Positions 40,254-49,539 of a stretch of 64,000 nt of DNA are shown here, in pieces (position 1 is the first letter of the stretch; each line of letters begins with the position of its first letter). The notes beneath the pieces were generated by a model that saw only the letters and a list, made by a program, of their open reading frames with translations, was not told where the DNA came from and did not search any database. The stretch is from Coriobacteriaceae bacterium. GTDB lineage: Bacteria > Actinomycetota > Coriobacteriia > Coriobacteriales > Coriobacteriaceae. The DNA is taken from the NCBI GenBank assembly GCA_902399975.1, contig CABOHA010000001.1, forward strand, positions 397,397 to 461,396, read 5' to 3'. Position numbers and translations under genes: made by a program.

Positions 40254-40685
40254 TTAACCTCCCTCCGGCATGAACGCCATCAATTTTACACGCAGGTCTT
40301 TTAAGGTGCTTGTCCTGTGGCGCTGTACTGCGCTGCGGGACATTCCCATCAGGCGGCCAATTTCTTCGTCAGTCAAATCCAGAACAAAGCGGAGAATCAA
40401 AATACTCTGCTCGTCTTTTGGCAGGCTGGCAAACGCTTCGGCCACAAGCTCGTTGTCGATATGTAGGTCATAGCCATGCGAACTGAATGTAAAGCTGTCG
40501 CAGGAATACCGATCTACGGTCGAGAGCTTGTCCCAATCAGCCGGGGAAAGAGCGTCCAGCGACACTTCACGGTCGCGGCGGCACTTCATTTCCCGCAGAT
40601 AATCTATCGCCTCATGGTACAGAACCAGCTTGCAGTAGCGGTCAAACTGGCCCCATTCACCGTATTTGCGGGGGATCGCTTCCAT
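40254..40685 (-). CDS. Sigma-70-like RNA polymerase sigma factor of the element
   Basis: A 143-aa protein with a C-terminal region-4 HTH: LPKDEQSILILRFVLDLTDE followed by EIGRLMGMSRSAVQRHR. An N-terminal stretch resembles region 2 (WGQFDRYCKLVLYHEAIDYL). It corresponds to the Orf7-type factor that drives late expression in Tn916-like elements. The ATG is preceded by GGGGGTGAGAAG. Confidence 0.8.
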   Translation of the reverse strand: MEAIPRKYGEWGQFDRYCKLVLYHEAIDYLREMKCRRDREVSLDALSPADWDKLSTVDRYSCDSFTFSSHGYDLHIDNELVAEAFASLPKDEQSILILRFVLDLTDEEIGRLMGMSRSAVQRHRTSTLKDLRVKLMAFMPEGG

Positions 40686-41248
40686 CTTCTCACCCCCTTT
40701 CTATGGGGGATGTGGTGGTTCTCTCCCTTTCCGCCAATAGAGCGAATGGAATCTCTCTGGCTGCCCGCTAAACGCCTCCTTTTTTCACTTTTTTGAAATT
40801 TCTTTTTGCGCCGGATAGCAGACCGCAGGAAATAACAAAATTCGCCCGGCAGATCAAAGACCCGCTGGGCGAAACAAAAAGCAATATGTTCTTTTCCTAC
40901 ATAGTATAGTACATACGCACAGCCGCTTGTCCCCGCTGCCGGGGGACGGCTTTTTTTGACAGGCTAACCCCTGTCGGAATTTGTCGAAGTAGTTTTCGTT
41001 GCATGGCGGCTCCCTCCTAAAGCCGCCATGCCAGAACACGGTGCAGGGGTCGTCGAAGCAAAAAGAAACGGCGGCCTTGATCTACTCAAAACCGCCGTAT
41101 CCGTCAGTGATACAGGAAAGCGCACGAAATCCTCTGCCCGTCAGCGGTTTTTTTCTTTTCCCCGCTGTGGAGGCAGATGTTTGAATATGCAGGTATGTTT
41201 CATGCCGCAAAGGCCACAAAACATACCATGTTAGTCATTCAATTTGAA
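40686..41248. other. Non-coding stretch with two hairpins
   Basis: GCATGGCGGCT (41001-41011) pairs with AGCCGCCATGC (41021-41031). ACGGCGG (41068-41074) pairs with CCGCCGT (41092-41098). Short frames here lack support. The first hairpin carries GGAGG-complementary sequence in its loop. Confidence 0.5.
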
Positions 41249-41506
41249 TTAGAGTTCAATTCTTGCTTTCGATGGCTTATCTTCACAATAGATAACTTTA
41301 ATCGTTGTTCCCTTGTCAGGGACTTTGTTTCCTGCGCCAATCCATTTTCGGCAGATGTAATCTTTGCCGTCTATCGTATATTTGACCTTGATAGTATGCG
41401 GAAAGGCTGCGCCATCCATCGCATGAACGCGGGCAGGTTTACGATTCACTTTTAACCACCATTGTTTTATAACTGAAATTACAGTTCCCATTGTTTCTTT
41501 TTCCAT
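41249..41506 (-). CDS. Small conserved element protein of unknown function
   Basis: An 85-aa protein with KVKYTIDGKDYICRKWIGAG and a DKGTTIKVIYCEDKPSKARI tail, predicted mostly beta. Similar short proteins occur in clostridial integrative elements, often with wrong transporter-like names. The N-terminus has one hydrophobic stretch (MGTVISVIKQWW). It starts behind GGAGGTATAAC. No function can be assigned. Confidence 0.6.
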   Translation of the reverse strand: MEKETMGTVISVIKQWWLKVNRKPARVHAMDGAAFPHTIKVKYTIDGKDYICRKWIGAGNKVPDKGTTIKVIYCEDKPSKARIEL

Positions 41507-41554
41507 AAGTTATACCTCCAATGATATTTTTGATTGATGATACCTATTTTCTAT

Positions 41555-41746
41555 TCAGCCTTTTCTTTGTTTGTAGTAAAAGCGGAACGCTGCTGCGCCG
41601 GTGGCCGCCAACTGTACCAGAATCAGCACAGCAAACAGACCGAAGCTCTCATAGTAGAACAGTTCATCCCAAAAATATAGTCTGTTCAAATGATGCCATT
41701 TATTGTATTCTAAATTTGTAGGTAAGCTGAACGGGTAACTTACCAA
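41555..41746 (-). CDS. Short single-helix membrane protein, doubtful
   Basis: A 63-aa frame with one hydrophobic helix (YESFGLFAVLILVQLAATGA) and a basic end (RFYYKQRKG). It could be the tail of a lost membrane protein or a small membrane peptide. The start codon is not supported by a clear ribosome-binding site. Confidence 0.3.
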   Translation of the reverse strand: MVSYPFSLPTNLEYNKWHHLNRLYFWDELFYYESFGLFAVLILVQLAATGAAAFRFYYKQRKG

Positions 41747-41861
41747 GGGATAGCGGCAACAGATGTCTATCTAACCATACTACCATTGAGATCGAAAAGT
41801 ATGAATTGAAGAGTACAATAATAGGGTTGATTGAGGATCAACTTTTATTTTTTGTACCTTC

Positions 41862-41969
41862 ATGTTAGAAGCCGTTGTGGACTATTACCTAAAAATAATA
41901 GATATAACACAAAGAGAATTATTCAATCTGTCCAAGCATAACAGGAAGGAAAAGATTGAAATTCCATAG
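41862..41969 (+). CDS. Very short plus-strand ORF (35 aa), doubtful
   Basis: MLEAVVDYYLKIIDITQREL followed by FNLSKHNRKEKIEIP, with real-protein-like composition in an otherwise empty AT-rich gap. It has no clear ribosome-binding site, and a GTTGAT/ATCAAC hairpin with TTTTATTTTTT (from 41826) lies just upstream. It is probably the tail of a truncated gene. The rest of 41747-42080 shows nothing further. Confidence 0.25.
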   Translation: MLEAVVDYYLKIIDITQRELFNLSKHNRKEKIEIP

Positions 41970-42080
41970 GTAGTGGCTTCGTTGACGCGACTAAGTTCAA
42001 TACGGAAAAATCGGTCTGCAGGTGTGTCAAACAGAAGACACTATTTTTTTATATCTGAGACCGATTGTTTCCGATACAAT

Positions 42081-42704
42081 TTATGGAACATTCAGCACAT
42101 CATGGACAAACCAAGTCTGAGCCGTGACCATAATGGCAAATGTGCAAATAGCAAAGAGAAGTACTTCAGCCACAGCATTGACACGGCTGGATTGAAGTTG
42201 CTTTTTCAGATTGGCAGGCAAGATTCTTGACAGCAGACAATAAACTAAAAATCCAATACAGGCTCCAGCGGTATTTGTCATCAAGTCATTGATGTCGGAA
42301 GAACCCCAGCCAAACATCTGGACAATTTCAACAGCCAAAGAAAACAGAAAGCCAGTCAATGCAACCGTCTTCATGTGATGATATTTCTTGTACAGCAGCG
42401 GCAGGAAAAATCCCAACGGGACAAACAGAATAATATTCAGAATGGTATCAATTGGCCCAGTTATCATACCGATAAATGGAGTCCAAGAAATGTTCGGGCG
42501 AAAGGTCATTGTGCTTGTAAAGCCGATGCCTGTGACGGTCAAAAGTCCGAATAAATAATAACCAAAAACAAACACTGCAGCGGTATGGAGAAAACTTTGT
42601 GTTCTCCCCAATTTTTTGAGCCACAAGAAATACAGTACGAAGACTGGAACCATAAACACATACCCACTAATTGAGCGGATGAGAATATCAGAAATTGGTA
42701 TCAT
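42081..42704 (-). CDS. VanZ family membrane protein
   Basis: A 207-aa protein with five or so hydrophobic segments. The VanZ core reads ISWTPFIGMITGPIDTILNI, then ILFVPLGFFLPLLYKKY and GFLFSLAVEIVQMFGWGSSD with INDLMTNTAGACIGF. VanZ proteins can lower teicoplanin or lipoglycopeptide binding, and many have unknown roles. The ATG (MIPISDILIR) follows AAGGAG by 6 nt. A longer frame upstream lacks a site. Confidence 0.85.
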   Translation of the reverse strand: MIPISDILIRSISGYVFMVPVFVLYFLWLKKLGRTQSFLHTAAVFVFGYYLFGLLTVTGIGFTSTMTFRPNISWTPFIGMITGPIDTILNIILFVPLGFFLPLLYKKYHHMKTVALTGFLFSLAVEIVQMFGWGSSDINDLMTNTAGACIGFLVYCLLSRILPANLKKQLQSSRVNAVAEVLLFAICTFAIMVTAQTWFVHDVLNVP

Positions 42705-42784
42705 TATTATCTCCTTGTCAAATTCAAATTTATTGCCCATTCCAGCATTGAGCATTTTCTCATAAAGCAAACAGAATACTGTCA

Positions 42785-42964
42785 TTAGTAACGACGGTAT
42801 TCCCATAATGCTAATCGTAAGTCTAATTGTTCAATGTCGATTAGACATTCACTTTTACATTTTGGACAAAAGAGAGGAAAATTTTTAAGTACGGTATCTT
42901 CCCGAATTTTGTCGCGTGTTTTATTCCCGCAGACTGGGCAGCGGATGAACTCTGTTTTCTCCAT
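42785..42964 (-). CDS. Cysteine-rich KTR domain protein
   Basis: A 59-aa protein with two CxxC knuckles, CPVCGNKTRDKIRED and FCPKCKSE. The KTR (CGNKTRDK) motif names the family, common in mobile elements of gut Firmicutes. The ATG after CGGAG is preferred over the upstream GTG. It is probably a zinc-ribbon protein, role unknown. Confidence 0.75.
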   Translation of the reverse strand: MEKTEFIRCPVCGNKTRDKIREDTVLKNFPLFCPKCKSECLIDIEQLDLRLALWEYRRY

Positions 42965-42969
42965 ATTGT

Positions 42970-43083
42970 TCACTCCGAATTGCGATCATTCTTTTTCTTA
43001 TCCCGATATTTCCGTATGAGTTTATTACGGATAGGAACGCCAACACCAATCAAAAGCACAACTGCCAAAATTGTGAAATCCAT
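42970..43083 (-). CDS. 37-aa single-pass membrane protein
   Basis: Frame MDFTILAVVLLLIGVGVPIR (one L fewer: LAVVLLIGVGVPIR) then NKLIRKYRDKKKNDRNSE: one membrane helix and a basic tail, with GAGGTGAT before the ATG. It lies 9 nt after the ABC permease gene and its stop touches the KTR gene, so it is part of the same transcript. It may be a small subunit of the transporter. Confidence 0.5.
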   Translation of the reverse strand: MDFTILAVVLLIGVGVPIRNKLIRKYRDKKKNDRNSE

Positions 43084-43092
43084 ACAATCACC

Positions 43093-43743
43093 TCACATTT
43101 CCTTATTCTTCATAACCCGAATGGACAAGAAGATTGAAACCGCATACATCACGACAATAGCAAAAACCGCAAGGAAAACGAGAAGTATCGGAGAAGATTC
43201 AACGACTGAAATAATTGAGTTCCCGATAGCTGGCATTTTAGAGAGAAGAAGTAAAGTCACCAAAAAACCGGCCACTGGAATATACATAAATACCCGTCCT
43301 TTGATTGAGCCGTACTTGTAATATCCCGGAATCTGGAACACGGTATAGAGTGCAAATAAGAATACTCCTGCAATAGCGGCAGTTACAATATCAAATACGC
43401 CAACTGTTTCACCCAGCACTTTCAAGACAAGCGGCTGTGCAATCAAAGAAATAATCAAGGAAAGAAGCCCCATTGCAAGGACAAAAACATAGCGTCCGAT
43501 CACAAGCTCGCTTTTACGAACAGGTAAAATACCAAACAGACGATCCATGCTGTTTTTTTCTGTGATGGAAAAGGTATATCCCGTCGTCATGGCAATAAAG
43601 CACATAGCAAATGATACCCCTGTCAGCAAAGAACGATTGATTGCGGCAAACACAATCGGCAGGAGCAGGGTAAAGCAAATCGTCTTAAAATATGGTTTTA
43701 CCAATGCAATATCTAATTTTGTGGATTTCAAAATATTACTCAT
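43093..43743 (-). CDS. ABC-2 type transporter permease
   Basis: A 216-aa membrane protein with six hydrophobic segments, typical of ABC-2 permeases: FAMCFIAMTTGYTFSITEKN, SMDRLFGILPVRKSELVIGR and VFMYIPVAGFLVTLLLL. Start MSNILKSTKLD is preferred to the ATG three codons earlier. It overlaps the end of the ATPase gene, so the two are coupled. The likely substrate is a peptide or drug. Confidence 0.85.
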   Translation of the reverse strand: MSNILKSTKLDIALVKPYFKTICFTLLLPIVFAAINRSLLTGVSFAMCFIAMTTGYTFSITEKNSMDRLFGILPVRKSELVIGRYVFVLAMGLLSLIISLIAQPLVLKVLGETVGVFDIVTAAIAGVFLFALYTVFQIPGYYKYGSIKGRVFMYIPVAGFLVTLLLLSKMPAIGNSIISVVESSPILLVFLAVFAIVVMYAVSIFLSIRVMKNKEM

Positions 43744-44596
43744 AATCGTCACCTTTCTTGCTTGTAAACACTACAATTTCATCAATGGTGGCAGGATCAA
43801 CGGTCAGGTTAGGGAAACCGCTAATATCTTCGGTTTTCATCAGAGCCTCAAATCCCGTAGGGAATGTACGAATACCAGCCGCCTTATTTTTCAGATCATC
43901 GGACAGTTCCTCAATTCCACCTTTTACAATGCGGAACATATCTACAAAATCATCTTTGCTGCCAGTAAAGTACAGCTCGCCATAACTGATGTAGGTAATA
44001 TAATCGGCTGCACGCTCCAAATCGCCTGTGATATGGGTGGAGAACAAAACACTATGCTCGCCATCTTCAATATACTCTGAAAGAATTTTCAAAAGTTCAT
44101 CTCTGGAAACCGGATCAAGTCCACTGGTCGGCTCGTCGAGGATCAGCAGCTTGGCGTCGTATGAAAACGCACAGGCAAGCATTAACTTCATCTGCATACC
44201 TTTGGAAAGTTCTTTTACCTTTTTGGTTGGTGCAATGTGAAATTTCCGTAACATATCCGCAAATTTCTGGCTGTCCCAATTTGGATAAAATACCGAAATG
44301 GATTTTTCAACCTGCGACACTTTCCAATCATCACTGAAATAATTTGTATCGAAAACAACGCCCAGCTCTGATTTTACTTTTTGTTCTTCTGCGATATTAT
44401 CCAGCCCCATCACTTTGACTGTGCCACCGGTGCGCTTGAGCATATTCAAAATCAGTTTGATTGTCGTTGTTTTGCCAGAACCATTCGGGCCAATCAAGCC
44501 CATAATATATCCCTTTGGCAAAGTAAAGCTGATATTGTGAAGCTGAAAAGAATCAAAAGATTTTGAAAGATTCGTTACCTCTAAATAATTAGTCAT
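43736..44596 (-). CDS. ABC transporter ATP-binding protein
   Basis: A 286-aa ATPase. Walker A is GLIGPNGSGKTTTIKLI, the signature-like stretch is ELSKGMQMKLMLACAFSY, Walker B is LLILDEPTSGLDPVSRDELL, and the H-loop is VLFSTHITGDLERAAD. It energises the neighbouring ABC-2 permease. The stop of the GntR gene overlaps its start. GntR-ATPase-permease triplets of this kind (YtrABC-like) often respond to cell-wall antibiotics. Confidence 0.9.
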   Translation of the reverse strand: MTNYLEVTNLSKSFDSFQLHNISFTLPKGYIMGLIGPNGSGKTTTIKLILNMLKRTGGTVKVMGLDNIAEEQKVKSELGVVFDTNYFSDDWKVSQVEKSISVFYPNWDSQKFADMLRKFHIAPTKKVKELSKGMQMKLMLACAFSYDAKLLILDEPTSGLDPVSRDELLKILSEYIEDGEHSVLFSTHITGDLERAADYITYISYGELYFTGSKDDFVDMFRIVKGGIEELSDDLKNKAAGIRTFPTGFEALMKTEDISGFPNLTVDPATIDEIVVFTSKKGDDYE

Positions 44597-44972
44597 CTGT
44601 TTTTACCTCCGTTAAAATGTCCAAAAGGCGATGTAATTCCTCTGTGGATAGATTTGCCATTCTTGCAGCTTTTATTGCTTCGGTGAGATTGTTTTCTACT
44701 TTGCAAATAAGCTGCTCCTTAATCAGTTCTGAACCAGACCCCATTACGAAACATCCACGCCCCTGCACATTTTTAACAAAGCCCTCTTGCTCTAATTCTG
44801 TGTATGCCTTTGTCACTGTTAAGACGCTGATCTTTAAGTCTTTGGCAAGTGTTCTAAGGGAGGGCAAAGTTTCTTCGGCTTGAAGCTCGCCAGATAAAAT
44901 AGCCGCCTTGATCTGCTGTTTAATCTGCTCGTATATGGGGATGCCAGATACATTTGAAATAATCAGTTTCAT
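44589..44972 (-). CDS. GntR family (YtrA-type) transcriptional regulator
   Basis: A 127-aa repressor. The winged helix reads GIPIYEQIKQQIKAAILSGE, LPSLRTLAKDLKISVLTVTK and YTELEQEGFVKNVQGRGCFV. The short helical C-terminus identifies the YtrA subfamily. It precedes and overlaps the ABC genes it probably controls. Its start lies 38 bp inside the right end of the element. Confidence 0.9.
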   Translation of the reverse strand: MKLIISNVSGIPIYEQIKQQIKAAILSGELQAEETLPSLRTLAKDLKISVLTVTKAYTELEQEGFVKNVQGRGCFVMGSGSELIKEQLICKVENNLTEAIKAARMANLSTEELHRLLDILTEVKTDD

Positions 44973-45009
44973 TGCTACATCCTCCGTGTGTTTTAACTGT
45001 TATGCTGTT

Positions 45010-45017
45010 TATAATAA
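45010..45017. repeat. Right 8-bp direct repeat of the integrative element
   Basis: TATAATAA, identical to 37833-37840. Keeping one copy restores the PHP-AAA reading frame. Confidence 0.75.
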
Positions 45018-46473
45018 CACCTTTAACCAACGCTTCCGAATTGACTTCCTCGAAGGAATCCTTGACTCTCGAGGATACGATTTCAAGCTGGCGCTTTGCC
45101 TCTTGCAGGTGTTTTATCTCTTCATCGGTGTAGTAGTTGGATCCCCTTCCAATTTCGGTGTCGATCTTGGTTGTGATGGTGGACAACGATTGGTTGGGTG
45201 CAGTCCATTTGTTTGTCACATTGGTGAAGTCTTCTGGGCAGGAAACGACGAATGAGTAAGTTGTACCTTCCAGGCTTGGCTGCAATGTAAGCGCAGATTC
45301 TCCGACAGCAGACATCTTCGTTGCAGCATTGATGTTTGCCGCAATTCTTGATTTCAGACTAGAAGAAAAATTGCGAACCGCATCTTCGAACGAGCTGTTA
45401 GAGACCTCCTCAAATAGACTGTCGTCGAACACCTTGCCGTTTTTGTTGTAATCACCTTGAAGCTGACCTTGCGAAACGAATTTAAGGTTTGCCTTATCCG
45501 GATGTCTGTTGCAGGAAAACTCAGTTCTGCTCTTGAGCGTTTTCACCCATTTTTGCTTCGGAGATTGCTCGGCCAGAAGTGTCAGCAGAGACGATTTACC
45601 TATTCCGTTTTCACCTATTATTACGTTAATCCCAGGACTCATTGGGATGGTAGCCCCACATAGCTTGATCTCAGAAATGTAATCGGGGCGCATGTCGTAG
45701 GCACCTGCCCGCAAGCGCGTATGCGGAGACGTAAGCGCCATCAGCAAGCCTTTGAAGGTTGGCAGCGCTCGCATTTTAGTGCAAAAGGCTTCCTTGGCTT
45801 CTGCCGCTTCATCATGCTTTGGATAGCAAGACCATTGATGGCAGTCGCTGCCAATCACCATCCGTGCCGGAAGCTCTAAATTGGAAAGCTCGCTTCGAAG
45901 GATCCCCTGGACAACGGGTTTGTTGTATTCAAGCGCGTCAATGTATCCGAACTTATAGGCGTTTAAACCATTGGTCGCTCTGCCGAGCGATCTCTTTTTC
46001 TGGCTGCCATTGAAGCCTGAATGCTGATGAGCAATCAGGATCGTATTCAGTTTTATCTGCTTAAGAAGCGCCTCGAATGATGGGATGTCGTAATAGCCGC
46101 CCTTATCTTTAATCAAGTTCTTTTCTATGGCCCTTTTGATACGAAGCCGATCATCAGCCGACTTCGCATCAAAAATCGTTATAACATGCGCGATGTCGCG
46201 ATCTGGTTCGAACTTAACATCAAATTCAACGCCAGCAAGCAGGGACAGCCCGAGGTGGTCTGATTCGATTTTCGAATACAAAGCCTCATACAGCTGATCG
46301 TCGAAACGATTATGGTCGGTTATGGAGAACAACGTAATGTCGTTTTCCCTGAGCGCGGATAAAAGCACATGACTGTGCTCGCTATCGCATTCGCTAACCA
46401 AACCTTTCGGCTCTTTATATGCACTCGCTTTTGAGTGTATATGCAAGTCAACGTTAATGAGCTGATTAAGCAT
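45010..46473 (-). pseudogene. PHP-AAA ATPase (TrlF-like), N-terminal part (interrupted gene)
   Basis: The first 488 codons. A PHP phosphoesterase domain has DLHIHSKAS, FSITDHNRFD, LLAGVEFDV, LIAHQHSG and VIGSDCHQWSC. An AAA/RecF-like half then begins with Walker A NVIIGENGIGKSSLLTLLAE. The architecture resembles TrlF-type ATPases. The gene starts 2 nt after res and is disrupted by the integrative element. The frame reads into element sequence for 30 more codons before stopping. The other half lies at 36999-37832. Confidence 0.88.
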
Positions 46474-46475
46474 CT

Positions 46476-49400
46476 CTAAGCCTTCACCGCCTCGTACTGG
46501 TACGTTGTGCGCACGTTGTAGTGGAAGTCGTTTCCAAGATCAAGCGCCTCGAAATGCTTCTTGGCGCAGCCGATCTTGATCTTCTCCGCGTCGCGCAAGG
46601 CAGGCTCGCCGTTCTTGCCGCCCTTGGTCTCGGTCACGAAGTAAACACGGCGCTCGCCGTCGGACTCCTCGACATACGCCCAGTCGGGGTTGTAGCTGCC
46701 GAGCGGCGTGTCGATCTTGAACGCCGAAGGGAGCTTCGCGAACACGAGCACCTCCTCCTGCTTGTCGAGCGCCTCGGCAAAGGAACGCTCGACCCCTGCC
46801 GAGTCGTAGACCACGTAGTTGTACAGGCTCTTGCCAGCCATATCCGGCTTCCATGCGTTCTGCCCGAGATAGGCCGTGTAGTCGTCGAGCTCGAGGTCGC
46901 GCATGGTGTACCACTCGTCCTCGGGAAGGCGCACGTACTTGATGCCCTGGGCGATGAGGTCGTTCTTCACGCGGTTGATCTTGTCGCCGACCTGCGCGAG
47001 GAAGGTCGCGGGGTCGACCTCGAACTCGTCGAGGCGGCTGCAGCCCTCGAGAATCGCCTTGATGGTGCCGCGGGTGAGCCCGACGGCGTCCTGAAGTTCC
47101 GCGATCGGGTCGGGAAGATCGTATTTCACTTTGCCGGCAACGGAGACCACGGAGGTGCCCGTGCCCTCGGCGCTCACGCCCGCGTCGTCGATGCCCAGCG
47201 AGGCGCGCTCGCTCGTCACCTGGGGCGGGCGCACGGCGAGCATGCCGTCGACCGCCTCGATGGAGCGCTCGATGAGCTTGTCGGAGTCGACCTCCACCTG
47301 GAAGCGCGTGCGCTGGCGGATGCGGTCCCACAGGGCCTGGAACGCAGGGTCGAGTGTGACGTCCTTCTGCAGCTCGACCGAGACCTCCTTGGCCTTGTCG
47401 CGGATCTGGACCCTCTGGGACTTGTGGATGATGATCGCCTCGACCTGTTCCTTCGCCGGCTCGAGCTCGGCGGGAAGCTCGACCTTGCCCTCCTCGGCCG
47501 CGGCCTTCAGCTCGGGCGTCACCGCGCCCTTGCCGTCGACCATGCCGGTCGCGACGAGGTGGTCGAAGACCCGCTTCGACTTCTCGTAGCCCAGGCGCTC
47601 CTCGACGCCCTCTGGGCTCTTGACCGTGACCTTCGTGAAGCTCTCCGGCGTGATGACGCCGAACCTGAAGTCATCGGCCTCGAGCTCCTTCTGCAGGCCG
47701 TTGGCGAACTCGTCGTAGCTCTCGTTTGCAATGACGGTGAGCACGTTCGCCTCGGGGTCGTACAGGCGCTCGCCGTCCTGGTTCACGCACAGGCGCAGGC
47801 CGCGGCCGATCTTCTGGCGCTTGGTAAGGTTGTCCTTGGTCTCGACGAGCGTGCAGATCTGGAACACGTTGGGGTTGTCCCAGCCCTCCTTGAGCGCGGA
47901 GTGGCTGAAGACGAACGAGACGTCCTTGTCCGCGTCCTTGCCGTCCGGGAAGGAGATGAGCGTCTCCTTCTTCTGCATGATGAGCTCGAAGGCCCCGGCG
48001 TCGTCGGCGGTGCCGACGGCTCCCTTGGAGTCCTTGAACTTGCCCTTCTTGTCCTTGGCGAAGTATCCCTGGTGCACGGCGTGGGGGTCGCGCACCAGCG
48101 GGGCGCCGACGGCTTCGTAGCACTCGAGCCACGTGCCCTTGCCGATCCCCGCCGCCTTTGCGATGCGACGAGGCGCCTTCGAGTTCAGGGCACCTGCGTA
48201 CTCCTCCTCAAACATCAGGGCGTACAGGCCGCCGTGGACTTCGGGCTCGTAGACGCGGTATCGGTCGACGCGGTCGATGGAGAAGAGCGAGAGCACCTTC
48301 ACGCCGCGCGGCCACAGCTCGAACTGGCGGGCCAGGTGGTCCTCGATGGTGCGGCGGATCTGCGCGCGCTTGACGACCTCCTCGTTGACGTCGCCCAGCG
48401 CCTCGCCGAGCTCGAGCACCTCGCCGTTCTGGAACTCTATGAACTCGTCGCCCACTGCGGCGCCGATGTTGTTGACCACCCAGCCGCTCTCGTAGTCGCT
48501 GTTCTCGCCGCTCTTCTGGTAGAGGTCGTTGCCGGTCTTCACCGTGACGGCCTTGCGCTTCTGCGTGCCGTCGGCCTGGCGCACGTCGATGGACACCTTG
48601 GCGGAGAACGGGTCGGACTTGACGGACTCGAGCCTCACGTACGCGCCGTTGAGGTTCGCCTCGGCCTTGATCGAGTCCACGCAGATGCCCTTCACCAGGT
48701 GGCGCTCGAAGGCGTCGACCGGCGTGAGGCGGTAGATCATGTTGTAGGCCTGCTTGTGCGTGGCCGAGTAGCGCAGCACGAACAGCGGGTTCAGGCTCTT
48801 GATGGCGGCCTTGGCCTGCTTGGTGTTGTCGACGCTCTGGGGCTCGTCGATGATGACGACGGGCTTGCAGGCGCTCACGAGCTCGCGAGGGCTGAAGCCG
48901 CCGGTGAGCTTCTCGCTGGGACGGTGGAAGAGGTTGCCCTCCTTCGCGGTGCCATCCTTCTCGAGGCCCTTGTTGAACGCGTCGATGTTGATGACCATGA
49001 CCTGGATGGAGCTCGACGTGGCGAAGTTACCCACCGGCCCCATGTCCTTCGAGTCGTACACGAAGTAGTCGAGCGGCGTGCGGTCGTAGAGCGTCTCGAA
49101 GTGCCTGCGGGTGGTCTGGAGGCTCTTGAGGACGCCCTCGCGGATGGCCACGCTCGGCACGACGATAACGAACTTGGTGATGCCGTAGCGGCGGTTTAGC
49201 TCGTAGATGGAGCGGATGTAGACGTAGGTCTTGCCGGTGCCGGTCTCCATCTCGACGGTGAAGTCTCGCAGGCGCCCATCGGTGAGGACGTCGGTTGCCG
49301 GGAGGCAGCCCTCCTCCTGCACGGCGTGCAGGTTGTCGAGGAGCTGGCCCGGCGCCACGCGAAGCTCGTTGCCGTGGCCGACCATGAGCTCGCCGATTGC

Positions 49401-49538
49401 CGTCTGGCCTTTGCGGCCGGAATCGGCGGAGAATACGCTGCCAATAAATTGTTGTCCGCGGAACAGGTCGCAGGTTGCTTCGATGGCCTCCAGCTGGTGC
49501 TGCTGGTCGGATGAGAACTTGAACTCGAGCGCCGCCAT
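46476..49538 (-). CDS. Type III restriction endonuclease subunit Res
   Basis: A 1,020-aa SF2 helicase-nuclease. Motif I METGTGKTYVYIRSIYEL lies near residue 98, motif II is PVVIIDEPQSVD, followed by ALKEGWDNPNVFQICTL and KRQKIGRGLRLCVNQDGER (motif VI). The C-terminal PD-(D/E)XK nuclease is visible as YNPDWAYVEE and FVTETKGGKN. Res cuts DNA after ATP-driven translocation, together with Mod. It starts 1 nt after the mod stop. It appears intact, while its partner Mod is broken. Confidence 0.93.
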   Translation of the reverse strand: MAALEFKFSSDQQHQLEAIEATCDLFRGQQFIGSVFSADSGRKGQTAIGELMVGHGNELRVAPGQLLDNLHAVQEEGCLPATDVLTDGRLRDFTVEMETGTGKTYVYIRSIYELNRRYGITKFVIVVPSVAIREGVLKSLQTTRRHFETLYDRTPLDYFVYDSKDMGPVGNFATSSSIQVMVINIDAFNKGLEKDGTAKEGNLFHRPSEKLTGGFSPRELVSACKPVVIIDEPQSVDNTKQAKAAIKSLNPLFVLRYSATHKQAYNMIYRLTPVDAFERHLVKGICVDSIKAEANLNGAYVRLESVKSDPFSAKVSIDVRQADGTQKRKAVTVKTGNDLYQKSGENSDYESGWVVNNIGAAVGDEFIEFQNGEVLELGEALGDVNEEVVKRAQIRRTIEDHLARQFELWPRGVKVLSLFSIDRVDRYRVYEPEVHGGLYALMFEEEYAGALNSKAPRRIAKAAGIGKGTWLECYEAVGAPLVRDPHAVHQGYFAKDKKGKFKDSKGAVGTADDAGAFELIMQKKETLISFPDGKDADKDVSFVFSHSALKEGWDNPNVFQICTLVETKDNLTKRQKIGRGLRLCVNQDGERLYDPEANVLTVIANESYDEFANGLQKELEADDFRFGVITPESFTKVTVKSPEGVEERLGYEKSKRVFDHLVATGMVDGKGAVTPELKAAAEEGKVELPAELEPAKEQVEAIIIHKSQRVQIRDKAKEVSVELQKDVTLDPAFQALWDRIRQRTRFQVEVDSDKLIERSIEAVDGMLAVRPPQVTSERASLGIDDAGVSAEGTGTSVVSVAGKVKYDLPDPIAELQDAVGLTRGTIKAILEGCSRLDEFEVDPATFLAQVGDKINRVKNDLIAQGIKYVRLPEDEWYTMRDLELDDYTAYLGQNAWKPDMAGKSLYNYVVYDSAGVERSFAEALDKQEEVLVFAKLPSAFKIDTPLGSYNPDWAYVEESDGERRVYFVTETKGGKNGEPALRDAEKIKIGCAKKHFEALDLGNDFHYNVRTTYQYEAVKA

Positions 49539-49539
49539 G

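Larger units (their letters stand above)
37841..45009. mobile_element. 7.2-kb integrative mobilisable-type element with Tn916-like integrase
   Basis: Bounded by TATAATAA repeats and lying inside an ATPase gene. It contains integrase, excisionase, an HTH protein and a sigma-like factor at one end. The other end carries cargo: a small membrane protein, KTR protein, VanZ, ABC transporter and GntR regulator. No relaxase, coupling protein or mating-pore genes are present. It must therefore be mobilised by another element or be a cut-down Tn916 relative. Base composition is clearly lower in GC than the flanks, especially from 41249 on. Confidence 0.85.

Noticed and set aside
40476..41184. Several 60-106 aa frames around the element's sigma gene
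   Set aside because: They are antisense to, or read through, the regulatory gap. No motifs or ribosome-binding sites.
46521..49199. An 892-aa plus-strand frame opposite res
   Set aside because: Antisense shadow. The minus-strand frame has all helicase motifs.
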